This document shows, piece after piece, positions 10,245 to 21,270 of a stretch of 64,000 nt of DNA; within the stretch, counting starts at the first letter, position 1; each line of letters opens with the position of its first letter. Both the position numbers and the translations under genes were made by a program. The DNA is from Streptococcus sp. 1643 (GTDB lineage Bacteria; Bacillota; Bacilli; Lactobacillales; Streptococcaceae): positions 1,809,001 through 1,873,000 of the forward strand of contig NZ_CP040231.1 of NCBI RefSeq assembly GCF_006228325.1, read 5' to 3'. The notes below the pieces were generated by a model. The model was given only the letters and a program-made list of their open reading frames with translations, was not told the origin of the DNA and searched no databases.

Positions 10245-12071
10245 TTAATTTTTTAGTTCTGCCAAATCGTTTTGAGCAAGAGCTGCCTCGACATCCACAC
10301 GGTAGGCTGCTTTTTCTTCTTCTGTCCAATCATAGAATCGTCCCATTTCATCCAAAACTGGCTCAACGATGCTATCCAAACTATCACGCATGAAGAGCAT
10401 GTGGTTGGTACGACGAAGGAGGAAGTCAACTGGGCTAAGAGCCAACTCATTGCGCATTGCATAGTGAAGGGACAAGGTATCTGCCAAGCTGAGTCCTGGC
10501 GCTTGTTCCAAGCTGTGAGCAAGGGCAAAGACCTTCGGTGCATTTGAACCGTAAAGATTTGCTAGATAGTGAGCTTCCTTGCTATCCAAACCACGTGAAA
10601 CTCCAAGTTGCGCAAAGGCTTCAATTTCTGAGTCCACATTTGCTGGGTTCAATTCTCCACCTGAAACAGGGTAAGTCTTCGAGTTGATGAGTTTAAAGCT
10701 ACGGTCAAATTCGGCTTTGAGGATGTCAACCACACGCTCCATAGCTCCTTCAGCCATCTTACGGTAGTCTGTGATTTTACCACCAGCAAGGGTCAACAAG
10801 CCATTGTCATCACGATCCAAGCTAGAGCCACGAGAAACTGCAGATGGGTCCAAGTGTTTTTCAGAAGTGCTGCTTTCAAGCTTGCTAACAGCAGATTCAA
10901 CATCTTCACGCGTTTTTTCTTTCGAGAGATAAGCTTCGACAGTCGCAATCAAGCTATTGAAGCTCTCATCACTAATGGTTCCGTTATTTCCGCCATTGTA
11001 GTCAGAAGCGCTATTGCCTGCAATCAATGGACGAAGACCAGCCCAGCTGCTTTCGATATCATCAATGGTGATATTGGCTTCTGGGAAGCGGTTGTTGACA
11101 ATACCAAGTAGATAATCTACATCTTCCTGCGTCACTTTTGGATGTTCCAAATCGCCTGTGTAGTCTGTATCCGTTGTACCAAAGTAAGTCTTGTTTTCAC
11201 GTGGGAGGACAAAGACCATCCGGCCGTCTCCCAAACCTGTATCAAAGTAAACTGGCTGTGAAACCTTGATCTTGCTTGAATCCACTACCAAGTGAACTCC
11301 CTTAGTTGGGCGCATTTGTGAGAATTGGGTTCCCTTATTGGACAAATTACGTACCTTATCGCTCCAAGGTCCAGTTGTGTTAATAACTAGGCGAGCCTTG
11401 ATTTCAAAGACTTGGTCTGTCAACAAATCACGAGCTACAACACCTGTAATCTTGCCACTTTCATCAAAGAGGAAGCCTTCTGCCTTAACGTGGTTGGCAA
11501 TGAGGGCACCGTCTTGGTTGGCACGTTTAATGTTTTCAATCACGAGACGCGCATCGTTGTTACGGAAGTCAAGATAAACTCCACCTCCTACCAAGCCTTC
11601 TTTCTTCAAGTTTGGCTGGCGTTCCAAGACTTCTTCCTTACTCAAGACCTTGTTAGCAGCTGGCGTGTTGCTAACACCTGCCAAAAGGTCGTACAAGTCC
11701 ATGGCTACTTTGAGACGGAAAAGGCTAAAGGTCGCTCCATCCTCATCGTAAACTGGCAAGAGCATTGGATCTGGTTTTGGAATGTGTGGAGCGATTTGTT
11801 GAACCACCGCGCGCTCAGAAACTGTATCTGATACCACTTCCACGTCAAATTGTTTGAGGTAACGCAGACCTCCGTGGACCAATTTTGTTGAACGGCTGGA
11901 TGTCCCTTCTGCGAAGTCCTGCATTTCAATCAATCCAGTGTCAAGTCCACTAGCTGCCGCCTGCAAGGCTACACCAGCCCCTGTAATCCCTCCACCGATA
12001 ATCAAAAGGTCCAGAGTGCGTTCCTGCATTTTTTTAATTGATAATTCACGTGTTTTCTTTGAAAATTCCAT
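10245..12071 (-). CDS. glpO: Alpha-glycerophosphate oxidase GlpO
   Basis: 608-residue FAD enzyme. The N-terminal dinucleotide fold LLIIGGGITGAGVALQAAAS (residues ~23-42) and EGTSSRSTKLVHGGLRYLKQ (~55-75) are typical of GlpD/GlpO. An insert at about 345-400 rich in Ser/Asn/Glu separates streptococcal and enterococcal oxidases from GlpD dehydrogenases. It oxidises glycerol-3-phosphate to dihydroxyacetone phosphate with O2 and releases H2O2. In Mitis-group streptococci this is one peroxide source. It lies 41 bp after glpK. Confidence 0.95.
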   Translation of the reverse strand: MEFSKKTRELSIKKMQERTLDLLIIGGGITGAGVALQAAASGLDTGLIEMQDFAEGTSSRSTKLVHGGLRYLKQFDVEVVSDTVSERAVVQQIAPHIPKPDPMLLPVYDEDGATFSLFRLKVAMDLYDLLAGVSNTPAANKVLSKEEVLERQPNLKKEGLVGGGVYLDFRNNDARLVIENIKRANQDGALIANHVKAEGFLFDESGKITGVVARDLLTDQVFEIKARLVINTTGPWSDKVRNLSNKGTQFSQMRPTKGVHLVVDSSKIKVSQPVYFDTGLGDGRMVFVLPRENKTYFGTTDTDYTGDLEHPKVTQEDVDYLLGIVNNRFPEANITIDDIESSWAGLRPLIAGNSASDYNGGNNGTISDESFNSLIATVEAYLSKEKTREDVESAVSKLESSTSEKHLDPSAVSRGSSLDRDDNGLLTLAGGKITDYRKMAEGAMERVVDILKAEFDRSFKLINSKTYPVSGGELNPANVDSEIEAFAQLGVSRGLDSKEAHYLANLYGSNAPKVFALAHSLEQAPGLSLADTLSLHYAMRNELALSPVDFLLRRTNHMLFMRDSLDSIVEPVLDEMGRFYDWTEEEKAAYRVDVEAALAQNDLAELKN

Positions 12072-12112
12072 ATTTACACACTTTCTAACTGAGTCACTTT
12101 ATTCTTTCAGTA

Positions 12113-13717
<1,605 letters not shown>

Positions 13718-13751
13718 TTAAAAAAATGTGAGGAGATTGTGCGAATTTCAC

Positions 13752-13780
13752 AAAAAAGACCTGAAAATTCAGGCCTTTTA
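13752..13780 (-). terminator. Terminator of the Mga-like regulator gene
   Basis: Minus strand hairpin AGGCCTGA / TCAGGTCT followed by TTTTTTG; it overlaps the last bases of the coding sequence. Confidence 0.75.
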
Positions 13781-15205
13781 AGCAAATAGCATCTGACGAA
13801 TCTTCGCCAAATCCTCCATATCCAAATCATTTTTTAAATAATAAACCGGAGTCTGTTCTTTCTTATGAATCGGGTTGTTGGTAATTAACAAATCATAATG
13901 TCGACTGGGGTCATAGGCTTCAATAGTAATGAAACGATTGTATTCCAAATACCGTTTCAAAAGGGCAGCCATCCTAGAAAAGACAAGGAAACCAGATGTC
14001 AAATCCAAACCAATCCTCATATGTTGGCCACCATTTTCTGCCATATACTCTATCAACTGGAGCCATTCCCAGAGAATTTTCTTATCCAAATCCGTCCCCT
14101 GTTGAAAGGTAGGCAAAATATGAAAAATTCTCTCTGCAATTCCTCTAAAATCATGTTCCATCAGCAAATAAGGGTGCCGATGCTCTATCTGATACTTGTA
14201 GCGATCTTGCAAGATATAGCCCTTGTAGAGATAAACTTGACCACAAAGCTGACTCAGTTCATAGGTGACATGGTCCTCTGTGTAGTCCCCCAGCAGCTCC
14301 TCCTTCTTCATTTCTTGAATCAATTGCGTCAGCAAATCGGCTAATTGCCCTCCAAAACCAAGAATATACTCCATAGTATGAAGGGGCAAAATGCGATGAG
14401 AAAGGAGGAAAGAGAAGAAAATCATCATCTCCCCATCCTCAGTTCCTAGAGGAATGTGCTGGCCACCAAAAAAAGAAGGAGTCTTTCTAAGCAAACGAAG
14501 ATAGAAAATATTGTCAAAATACCCCTGCATTTTTTCTTCTATGACTTGAAACTGACAGGCGTTAACCCGAAGGCGCTGTTGACTGATATGATTCCAGAGA
14601 ACCAAGTCTAATTTCTGACCCGAAGACAAGCTGGCACCGCAGATTTCTTCTAGAGTAGCAATATCCTGCTTTCTCTCAGCTTTCTGCATGTGACCTTCCC
14701 ACTCCTGACTGGACCAAACCTTGCGGAAAAGACAGAAATAAAAATAGCGAATCTGATGCTCCGGACCTCGCCAACGGCCATTTTGGATGGATAAGTCAAA
14801 CTCTGACAAAATCTGATTTAGACTAGCTAAGTGGCGACCAAGCGTGGCCTCGCTAATCATCAATTCTTGAGCCAACTGATGAGCTAGAAACTGTTGGTGA
14901 TAGAGAAGGTAAACCAAAATTTGGTACTTAATGGCATTGTCTAAAAACAAGCTCCGAATCTCTCTCCCCTTGATAGCCGCACCAATCGACAAACGCAGAT
15001 TTTCATCTTCCAAGTGGATGGTCAGCTCTAAACCTCTTCCCAAGGCATTTTCGTTAATCAGAGAAATGTACTTGGTTAAGGTCGCCTTTGAAAAACCTGT
15101 TTCTTCCATGGCTTTCTTGACTGTTGTCTGCGAATCTTGTAATAGAAAGGAGAGGACTAAAAATTGGCCAGATTCGGCTTTTTCCATCAAATCACCTAAA
15201 TACAT
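13778..15205 (-). CDS. Mga-like transcriptional regulator next to the glycerol operon
   Basis: 475-residue regulator of the Mga/AtxA type. The N-terminal half has two HTH segments: one at ~28-50 ([20 protein letters not shown]) and one at ~108-130 ([20 protein letters not shown]). The middle part resembles PRD domains, and the C-terminal part ([15 protein letters not shown]) resembles an EIIB-like fold. Regulators of this build are modulated by PTS phosphorylation. It lies 156 bp upstream of glpK on the same strand, as I recall for pneumococcus. I infer that it controls glpKOF; no binding site was identified. Confidence 0.8.
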   Translation of the reverse strand: MYLGDLMEKAESGQFLVLSFLLQDSQTTVKKAMEETGFSKATLTKYISLINENALGRGLELTIHLEDENLRLSIGAAIKGREIRSLFLDNAIKYQILVYLLYHQQFLAHQLAQELMISEATLGRHLASLNQILSEFDLSIQNGRWRGPEHQIRYFYFCLFRKVWSSQEWEGHMQKAERKQDIATLEEICGASLSSGQKLDLVLWNHISQQRLRVNACQFQVIEEKMQGYFDNIFYLRLLRKTPSFFGGQHIPLGTEDGEMMIFFSFLLSHRILPLHTMEYILGFGGQLADLLTQLIQEMKKEELLGDYTEDHVTYELSQLCGQVYLYKGYILQDRYKYQIEHRHPYLLMEHDFRGIAERIFHILPTFQQGTDLDKKILWEWLQLIEYMAENGGQHMRIGLDLTSGFLVFSRMAALLKRYLEYNRFITIEAYDPSRHYDLLITNNPIHKKEQTPVYYLKNDLDMEDLAKIRQMLFA

Positions 15206-15369
15206 TTGTTACCCCTTTCATTTTCTCCTACAAGCATAGCATAAATCTTTCAAATGCTGAAATAATCTGTTTCTCATTTTATTTTAAAGTTGATTTCCTC
15301 GTTATTATTCCACAGAAACAGCAAACACACGACTCCCCCTTTGGGCATTTTTATGCTAAAATAGTAGCT

Positions 15370-16242
15370 ATGGATAAAATTATTAAAACTATATCAGAAA
15401 GCGGGGCCTTTCGTGCTTTTGTCCTTGATAGCACGGAAACCGTCCGCACTGCTCAAGAAAAACATCAAACTCAAGCCAGTTCAACCGTTGCACTTGGTCG
15501 CACCCTTATCGCTAGCCAAATTCTCGCAGCCAATGAAAAAGGAAATACCAAGCTAACGGTTAAAGTTCTTGGAACAAGCTCTCTCGGTGCCATCATCACG
15601 GTCGCAGATACCAAAGGCAACGTCAAGGGCTACGTTCAAAATCCAGGTGTTGACATCAAAAAGACTGCAACGGGTGAAGTCCTTGTTGGACCTTTTGTCG
15701 GCAATGGCCAATTTCTCGTTATCACAGACTACGGTACTGGAAATCCTTACAACTCCATGACTCCTCTCATCTCTGGGGAAATCGGTGAAGACTTGGCCTA
15801 TTACCTGACAGAAAGTCAACAAACCCCTTCAGCAGTCGGCCTCAATGTTCTTTTGGATAAAGACGACAAGGTCAAAGTTGCCGGAGGTTTCCTTCTCCAA
15901 GTATTGCCAGGGGCCAAGGAAGAAGAGATTGCCCGCTTTGAGAAACGCATCCAAGAAATGCCAGCCATCTCAACCCTTCTAGAAAGCGATGACCATATCG
16001 AAGCCCTCCTCAAGGCTATCTATGGTGACGAATCCTACAAACGCCTATCTGAAGAAGAAATTCGTTTCCAGTGTGACTGCAGCAAAGACCGCTTTTTGAA
16101 CGCTCTTGCCAGCCTTCCAAATTCAGACCTTGAGGAAATGAAAGAGGAAGACCACGGGGCAGAAATCACTTGCCAATTCTGCCAAACAACTTATAACTTT
16201 GATGAAAACGACCTGGAGGAACTCATTCGTGACAAATCTTAA
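15370..16242 (+). CDS. hslO: Redox-regulated holdase chaperone Hsp33
   Basis: 290 residues from the ATG at 15370, 12 nt after an extended -10 TGCTAAAAT. A longer upstream frame exists but lacks family similarity, so this start was chosen. Hsp33 is a cytosolic holdase that binds unfolding proteins when oxidised. The C-terminal zinc switch is visible as QCDCSKDRF (~235) and [10 protein letters not shown] (~268), the four Cys that bind Zn2+ when reduced. It overlaps dus by 14 bp, so the two are coupled. Useful in an organism that makes peroxide. Confidence 0.95.
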   Translation: MDKIIKTISESGAFRAFVLDSTETVRTAQEKHQTQASSTVALGRTLIASQILAANEKGNTKLTVKVLGTSSLGAIITVADTKGNVKGYVQNPGVDIKKTATGEVLVGPFVGNGQFLVITDYGTGNPYNSMTPLISGEIGEDLAYYLTESQQTPSAVGLNVLLDKDDKVKVAGGFLLQVLPGAKEEEIARFEKRIQEMPAISTLLESDDHIEALLKAIYGDESYKRLSEEEIRFQCDCSKDRFLNALASLPNSDLEEMKEEDHGAEITCQFCQTTYNFDENDLEELIRDKS

Positions 16243-17209
16243 TACACCTTTTATGATTGGCAATGTTGAGATTCCCAATCGTACTGTTTTAGCACCCATG
16301 GCTGGTGTCACCAACTCAGCCTTTCGTACCATCGCAAAAGAGCTCGGAGCTGGACTCGTTGTCATGGAAATGGTCTCTGACAAGGGAATCCAATACAACA
16401 ACGAAAAAACCCTGCACATGCTTCATATCGATGAAGGAGAAAACCCGGTTTCTATCCAACTTTTTGGTAGTGATGAAGACAGCCTCGCACGCGCAGCAGA
16501 ATTCATCCAAGAAAATACCAAAACTGATATCGTTGATATCAACATGGGCTGCCCTGTCAACAAAATCGTGAAAAACGAAGCTGGTGCTATGTGGCTCAAG
16601 GATCCAGACAAGATCTACTCTATTATCAACAAGGTCCAATCTGTCCTTGATATCCCCCTCACTGTCAAAATGCGCACTGGCTGGTCTGATCCATCCCTAG
16701 CCGTGGAGAATGCCCTCGCAGCTGAGGCTGCAGGTGTCTCTGCCCTCGCTATGCACGGCCGTACCCGTGAACAAATGTACACAGGTCACGCAGACCTTGA
16801 GACTCTTCACAAGGTCGCTCAAGCTCTGACCAAGATTCCATTTATCGCAAATGGTGATATCCGTACGGTACAAGAAGCTAAACAGCGTATCGAAGAAGTC
16901 GGTGCTGACGCTGTCATGATTGGTCGCGCAGCCATGGGAAATCCCTACCTCTTCAACCAGATCAATCACTACTTTGAAACAGGAGAAATTCTCCCTGATT
17001 TGACTTTTGAAGACAAGATGAAAATCGCCTACGAACATTTGAAACGCTTGATTAACCTCAAAGGAGAAAACGTAGCCGTTCGTGAATTCCGCGGCCTCGC
17101 TCCTCACTACCTCCGGGGGACATCTGGCGCTGCCAAACTTCGTGGAGCCATTTCACAAGCTAGCACCCTAGCAGAGATTGAAGCCCTCTTGCAATTAGAC
17201 AAAGCATAA
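16229..17209 (+). CDS. dus: tRNA-dihydrouridine synthase (DusB type)
   Basis: 326 residues. I chose the GTG at 16229 because GGAGGA lies 9 nt upstream and the next residues [17 protein letters not shown] fit the family start. The FMN TIM-barrel motifs are [12 protein letters not shown] (~25), [10 protein letters not shown] with the catalytic Cys (~105), [18 protein letters not shown] (~175) and ANGDI. It reduces uridines in tRNA D-loops using NADPH. It overlaps the 3' end of hslO and ends before a bidirectional terminator. Confidence 0.94.
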   Translation: MTNLNTPFMIGNVEIPNRTVLAPMAGVTNSAFRTIAKELGAGLVVMEMVSDKGIQYNNEKTLHMLHIDEGENPVSIQLFGSDEDSLARAAEFIQENTKTDIVDINMGCPVNKIVKNEAGAMWLKDPDKIYSIINKVQSVLDIPLTVKMRTGWSDPSLAVENALAAEAAGVSALAMHGRTREQMYTGHADLETLHKVAQALTKIPFIANGDIRTVQEAKQRIEEVGADAVMIGRAAMGNPYLFNQINHYFETGEILPDLTFEDKMKIAYEHLKRLINLKGENVAVREFRGLAPHYLRGTSGAAKLRGAISQASTLAEIEALLQLDKA

Positions 17210-17212
17210 TAG

Positions 17213-17248
17213 AAAAAACCGTAACTCACTTGGAGTTTACGGTTTTTT
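17213..17248. terminator. Bidirectional terminator between dus and the lipoprotein gene
   Basis: Near-perfect hairpin flanked by A6 and T6: AAAAAACCGTAA(C)TC and GAGTTTACGGTTTTTT. It serves the converging genes on both sides. Confidence 0.85.
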
Positions 17249-17273
17249 AGATCCTAGGAAAACCTAGGTACTA

Positions 17274-17957
17274 TTATTGAATCAAGGCAACGCTCGAAAC
17301 TTTACCATCCGCACCTGTTGTAATTTGGATGATTTTTCCTCCACCGATTTTGGCATTATACTTGCCATCATCAAGGGTGTAAGAGTAGCCTCTGATAGAA
17401 TAGTTTTCTTTCTTTCCATCTGCAGTTTCTACTGTAAATTGGCCCCCTGATGAAACCGTAATAGTTTCGCCATTTGCTCCCTTCCAGTTGCCTGCAGCTG
17501 CTGAGAAGTCACCATCGACCATGGTTAAAACACCCTTGTAGCGTTTGTTGTGTTCTGCTTGCTTGTCTTGAAGTTTGCGGTCAGTTGTTGGATCATAGCC
17601 TGACTGGTTAGACTGGGCTTGAGAGTCTTGCTGAGTTGATGGAGCCTGAGAAGGGGCTTGTTGACTAGGAGCTGCTTGTTCTTGTCTTGATTCAGGTGCC
17701 GGTTTCGCTTGTGACTGATCTGCCGTTGTAGAAGACTGACCAGAAGATGCCTGAGCCTTTTCAGATGAAGCTGAGCTTGAAGATTTTTGGGTCTTGCTTT
17801 CTTTGCTAGAAGAAGCTGCTTTAGAACTTGATGATTGACTTGTTTTTGCAGAGCTACTGGTTTGAGTGGATTCGTTTTTATTTCCACAAGCTCCTAGTAG
17901 CAAGGTAGAAGCCAATACAGTCGCTGCCATCAATTTGATATAGGTTTTCTTTTTCAT
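17274..17957 (-). CDS. Putative lipoprotein with Ser/Gln-rich linker (DUF6287-like)
   Basis: About 227 residues from the ATG at 17957, the Met of MKKKTYIKLMAATVL. An upstream in-frame start adds seven residues but would spoil the signal. The signal ends in the lipobox LLLGAC, so it should be lipidated and held on the outer membrane face. Residues ~25-125 are a low-complexity Ser/Lys then Gln/Pro/Ala linker. The C-terminal ~75 residues (YKGVLTMVDGDFSAAAGNWK onward) form a small beta-rich domain resembling DUF6287. Function unknown. It lies where pneumococcus carries cbpA and a two-component system, as I remember it. Confidence 0.75.
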   Translation of the reverse strand: MKKKTYIKLMAATVLASTLLLGACGNKNESTQTSSSAKTSQSSSSKAASSSKESKTQKSSSSASSEKAQASSGQSSTTADQSQAKPAPESRQEQAAPSQQAPSQAPSTQQDSQAQSNQSGYDPTTDRKLQDKQAEHNKRYKGVLTMVDGDFSAAAGNWKGANGETITVSSGGQFTVETADGKKENYSIRGYSYTLDDGKYNAKIGGGKIIQITTGADGKVSSVALIQ

Positions 17958-18160
17958 TTTTCTACTCCTTTGTAACATTTTTGAAATGTTAAGAAATCTT
18001 TTTGTAATATAATTGTAACATTGAGCCTTGAATCTGTCAACTATTTAGAGAAACTATTTTAAAAAATTTCTCTCTACTATTTCTATTCGTAATTGAAACG
18101 AAAAAATAGACAATTTCTTAGATTAGAATCCTATTTTTTGCATCGCTCTTGTGTAATCGC

Positions 18161-18189
18161 TTGCATCGCATTAGATAAAGGAATATAAT
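18161..18189 (+). promoter_or_regulatory. Promoter of the small membrane protein gene
   Basis: -35 TTGCAT (18161-18166), 17-bp spacer, -10 TATAAT (18184-18189). A perfect AGGAGG ribosome site follows before the ATG at 18223. Confidence 0.7.
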
Positions 18190-18222
18190 AACATTGAAAT
18201 AGAATATAGGAGGTGCACTCTT

Positions 18223-18453
18223 ATGCTAAATAAGTATTACAAGTATCTTCCTTGGTTGATTTTGGGAGCTATTGGCTCTTATCAATCAGCCACTTACTAT
18301 GCGCGAACTGCATTTGATGTCTTCTATCTGACTACAATCTTTTTGATTGTTTATATCGCTTTGTTATTTTTGCACGAGAACTATCTCAAGTATCGATACA
18401 AAGACTTTTTTACTCACCTATTAAGCAATTCTAAGAAAGATAGCCATTCATAA
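18223..18453 (+). CDS. Small two-helix membrane protein, unknown function
   Basis: 76 residues with a clear promoter, an AGGAGG ribosome site and a strong terminator, so very likely real. Two hydrophobic helices (~9-25 and ~33-52) are joined by a short loop with Tyr/Arg; the tail is charged. I do not recognise the family. It stands alone between the lipoprotein gene and the Nudix gene. Confidence 0.7.
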   Translation: MLNKYYKYLPWLILGAIGSYQSATYYARTAFDVFYLTTIFLIVYIALLFLHENYLKYRYKDFFTHLLSNSKKDSHS

Positions 18454-18471
18454 AAAATGATGATAAATAAA

Positions 18472-18498
18472 GAGGTCGGGAACTTTGTCCCGACCTCA
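18472..18498. terminator. Bidirectional terminator
   Basis: GAGGTCGGGA, 6-nt loop, TCCCGACCTC, then ACTTTTTATTT. A ten-pair stem that can also stop the converging Nudix operon. Confidence 0.85.
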
Positions 18499-18502
18499 CT
18501 TT

Positions 18503-19276
18503 TTATTTCAATCGATAGGTTTTTCTTGGTTTCTTTTTGGGTACTCGTTTGAGTCCGACTTCTTCTACATATTCGCCGTATTTTACGAGAAAGTTATTGC
18601 TGACGATGGGGCGACCAGGGTTGATGAGATTGACCAGTTCAGTCCCCTCGTAGACAGTGAACGCCTCCTCCAGCAGATAGAGGAAGGTCGGATTCCAGTC
18701 GAGACGGCCTTGGATTCGTTTGATGGATTCTTGGATAATGGCATAATGGTCAAAGGCGAAGGCTTGCTCGTCCAGCTCGACCCCCTCTAGGAAACATTTT
18801 CCTGTCTGAAAGTCGACATCTACGAAAACGACATCCTTGGCATCGTCACCTGCCTGAACGAGGTCTAAGGCACGACTAGGTAGGTACACTAAGTGAGCAA
18901 TGGTCACTGTCCAGCCCCGTGGGTCACGCCCGGGAGTCGATACGGTCATCAATTGCTCGATTTTTTCCAAATGTAGATCGAGATTGACTTCTTCTCTCAC
19001 CTCGCGCTGACAGGCATGTGCAGCATCTTCTCCCTTGTCCATAAAGCCTCCAACCAAAGCCAAACAGTTTTGATAAGGGTGAGCCTTGCGACGGATTAGC
19101 AGGAGCTTGATCTTTCCTTCGACAAAGCAGTAGGCTACCATATCCACTGTCACACTTGGTTTTTCATATTGAGGGAGTTCCTGCTTGTAGTACCAGTCTA
19201 AAAACTCCTCCTGACTGGCATGGATTTCATAATATTCTTTTTCCGTCATTCCTTCTGGAATCTTTATGTCTGCCAT
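18503..19276 (-). CDS. Nudix/winged-helix protein, NrtR-like, of the NAD salvage operon
   Basis: 257 residues. A Nudix domain occupies ~40-175, with the box GFMDKGEDAAHACQREVREE followed by Val-Asn-Leu. It matches Gx5Ex7REUxEE, but the Gly of the final xGU is replaced by Asn. The last ~65 residues (FTVYEGTELVNLINPGRPIV ... KPRKTYRLK) look like the winged-helix region of NrtR regulators, which bind ADP-ribose through a Nudix domain and control NAD genes. It is the last gene of nadR-pnuC, one base apart from pnuC. It could be an ADP-ribose pyrophosphatase, a regulator, or both. Confidence 0.8.
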   Translation of the reverse strand: MADIKIPEGMTEKEYYEIHASQEEFLDWYYKQELPQYEKPSVTVDMVAYCFVEGKIKLLLIRRKAHPYQNCLALVGGFMDKGEDAAHACQREVREEVNLDLHLEKIEQLMTVSTPGRDPRGWTVTIAHLVYLPSRALDLVQAGDDAKDVVFVDVDFQTGKCFLEGVELDEQAFAFDHYAIIQESIKRIQGRLDWNPTFLYLLEEAFTVYEGTELVNLINPGRPIVSNNFLVKYGEYVEEVGLKRVPKKKPRKTYRLK

Positions 19277-19277
19277 C

Positions 19278-20057
19278 TTATGCCTCCTTTCGAACTGCCT
19301 TGGTCCATTGGTACCATCCCACTAGACTATTGAGTGTATAAACCCAGTACATCCCTTGGATGTGGATATTTTCACCCCACCAGAGATAAATACTAAAGAG
19401 ATTGGTTGCAATCCAGAAAATCCATTGCTCACGGTAGAGACGTGTCATCAAGAGCTGACCAACACCATTGGTCGCATCGGTAACACTATCACGGAAAGGG
19501 CGAGCGCTATTGATACTTTGGTAAGCCAAGCCCATACCAATCCAGATAATAGCAGTCAAGGCCAAGTACTTGAGCCAGTCAAGAACAGATAATTTCTTAG
19601 CTTCAAAGTGAGATTCTTCTGGTTTTTCCTGTTCATTGATACGATTGGATAGCCAAGCATAGAGACCAATCGGCTGCATGACAAAGAAGTAAACAGTCGT
19701 CAAGACTTCGCCATAAAAAGTCGCATTCATAGCCAAGATCAAGTAGATTGCTGAGTTAATGGCCCCAAAGAGATAATTGCTTGCACGACCTTCTGCTACT
19801 AAAATAACACAGACAATCCCAGTCCAGGATGCAAACAAGCTCAACCAGTCATGACTCTCCGTATTTTGTGTGAACTCTAAGATCAAGGGAACACTTGATA
19901 AGGCGATGAGATACAACCACTGGAAAAGGCTACGGCCGACAAAGAGATCTTTCCAGAGCAAACGCATGATTCCTGCAAAACCAATCTTGCGGGCTTCTGC
20001 ATGGACATTTTTAAAATTTTCGATAAATTGTGTGATTTTTTTAGTTACTGTTTTCAT
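19278..20057 (-). CDS. pnuC: Nicotinamide riboside transporter PnuC
   Basis: 259-residue membrane protein with about seven or eight hydrophobic segments and PnuC features: GAINSAIYLILAMNATFYGE (~125-145), the stretch QPIGLYAWLSNR (~155) and WIFWIATNLFSIYLWW near the C-terminus. It moves nicotinamide riboside by facilitated diffusion, and phosphorylation by NadR traps it. It lies between nadR (9 bp) and the Nudix gene. Confidence 0.93.
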   Translation of the reverse strand: MKTVTKKITQFIENFKNVHAEARKIGFAGIMRLLWKDLFVGRSLFQWLYLIALSSVPLILEFTQNTESHDWLSLFASWTGIVCVILVAEGRASNYLFGAINSAIYLILAMNATFYGEVLTTVYFFVMQPIGLYAWLSNRINEQEKPEESHFEAKKLSVLDWLKYLALTAIIWIGMGLAYQSINSARPFRDSVTDATNGVGQLLMTRLYREQWIFWIATNLFSIYLWWGENIHIQGMYWVYTLNSLVGWYQWTKAVRKEA

Positions 20058-20066
20058 AATTTTCTC

Positions 20067-21125
20067 CTAATCTGCTTGGTAAATGGCATCAATAGCCACT
20101 TTGGCTGCTTCATAATTGCCTAGATAATCCTCTGCTAGATAAACTAGTGGAATGGTGGTTAAGTATCGCTCCCTCATCTGGTCCAAATGCTGGGAAAAAC
20201 TGTAGCGAATATGGTCCTCTGCCATGGTCATATCTCTAAATCCGTCATTGACATAGGAGCCGACAGGTTGCACAAAGAGAATCAAATCCCATTTTTCCTT
20301 GGCCAAGATTGAAACAAAGAGATTGTCAAAGGTTTCTCCTGATAAGTCCCCTTGGTCCTCAGTCTCCATATAATAGTCATAGTAGCCCTTGGTTACCAAG
20401 GAGTTGGTATCGGCTATCACAAGGCCTCGATTGGCATTACTATCGATTAACTTAGAGGTCTGGTCATACTGTCCCAACAGGAGATAGTAGTAATCTTTTG
20501 GAGTCAATTCATCGTCGCGAACATTGTTTTTGATCTGGTACTCACGCGCGTATTCCAGACTAACGGGCGCATCGTAATACCTAGCCAAATCCTTGGCTAG
20601 AGTAGTCTTCCCATTACTGGCACTTCCCATGATCAAGACTTTCTTGGTAAACTGACGACGGAAGGGTTGTGCGATGTATTTCCAATATTTGCTTGGATTT
20701 TCTCGAATCATAGTCGCTGAGATACCAAACTTTCTTTCTTGCAAAACGGTCTCAAAGCCACGCTTAGCTAGTTCTTGCTGGTAGTCTTCTTCTCCTACAA
20801 AAAAAGTCAGTTCTTGCTGGGTTTCATCATAGGAAATCTCCGCTAACATCTGGTCCAACCACTCCTGCCAGCCCATAGGGTAACGGGGAAGGTTGGTCTC
20901 ATCTAACTTGCAGACAAAGGTCAACTCATCATCACGAAAAGCCTCTCGAATATAGCGAAATCGTTTTTGAAGACTTAAACCTACCTGCTCACCTCGGTCT
21001 CCCTCGTAGCCTGAAACGACTACCCAGACCTGGTCACACTGACGCTTCGCTCGCTGGATCAGATCGATATGTCCCTGATGGAGGGGGGCAAAGGTCCCAA
21101 ACACCACTGCTGTTTTCTTTTTCAT
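20067..21125 (-). CDS. nadR: NadR: NMN adenylyltransferase and ribosylnicotinamide kinase
   Basis: 352 residues with two domains. The N-terminal nucleotidyltransferase has VVFGTFAPLHQGHIDLIQ (~8-25, HxGH motif) and the ISATMIREN motif near residue 145. The C-terminal kinase has a P-loop MGSASNGKTTLAKDL (~165-180). It phosphorylates nicotinamide riboside to NMN and adenylates NMN to NAD. No N-terminal HTH is present, unlike enterobacterial NadR, so regulation must come from elsewhere. First gene of the nadR-pnuC-Nudix operon. Confidence 0.94.
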   Translation of the reverse strand: MKKKTAVVFGTFAPLHQGHIDLIQRAKRQCDQVWVVVSGYEGDRGEQVGLSLQKRFRYIREAFRDDELTFVCKLDETNLPRYPMGWQEWLDQMLAEISYDETQQELTFFVGEEDYQQELAKRGFETVLQERKFGISATMIRENPSKYWKYIAQPFRRQFTKKVLIMGSASNGKTTLAKDLARYYDAPVSLEYAREYQIKNNVRDDELTPKDYYYLLLGQYDQTSKLIDSNANRGLVIADTNSLVTKGYYDYYMETEDQGDLSGETFDNLFVSILAKEKWDLILFVQPVGSYVNDGFRDMTMAEDHIRYSFSQHLDQMRERYLTTIPLVYLAEDYLGNYEAAKVAIDAIYQAD

Positions 21126-21142
21126 AAACGTTTTACCTTTTT

Positions 21143-21217
21143 ATACTTTTTGATATTTTTATTTTCTATGTTTTTATTATATACTATATTTTTGTTTTGT
21201 CAATACTTTTTTATCAT
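21143..21217 (-). promoter_or_regulatory. nadR promoter flanked by two similar repeats
   Basis: Minus strand: -35 TTGACA (21198-21203), 16-bp spacer, -10 TATAAT (21176-21181). On the plus strand ATACTTTTTGATAT (21143-21156) and ATACTTTTTTATCAT (21203-21217) are similar, exactly 60 bp apart, and flank the promoter; they could be operators. Confidence 0.65.
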
Positions 21218-21234
21218 TTTTTATAAAAAAGTAG

Positions 21235-21266
21235 CAAAAAAGAATCAGGATTGCTCCTGACTCTCT
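21235..21266 (-). terminator. Terminator of ctsR-clpC
   Basis: Minus strand: GAGTCAGGA, loop GCAA, TCCTGATTC, then TTTTTT. Confidence 0.85.
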
Positions 21267-21270
21267 ATTT

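Noticed and set aside
15124..15369. Upstream extension of the hslO frame
   Set aside because: Contains the promoter of hslO and overlaps the divergent regulator; Hsp33 similarity starts at 15370.
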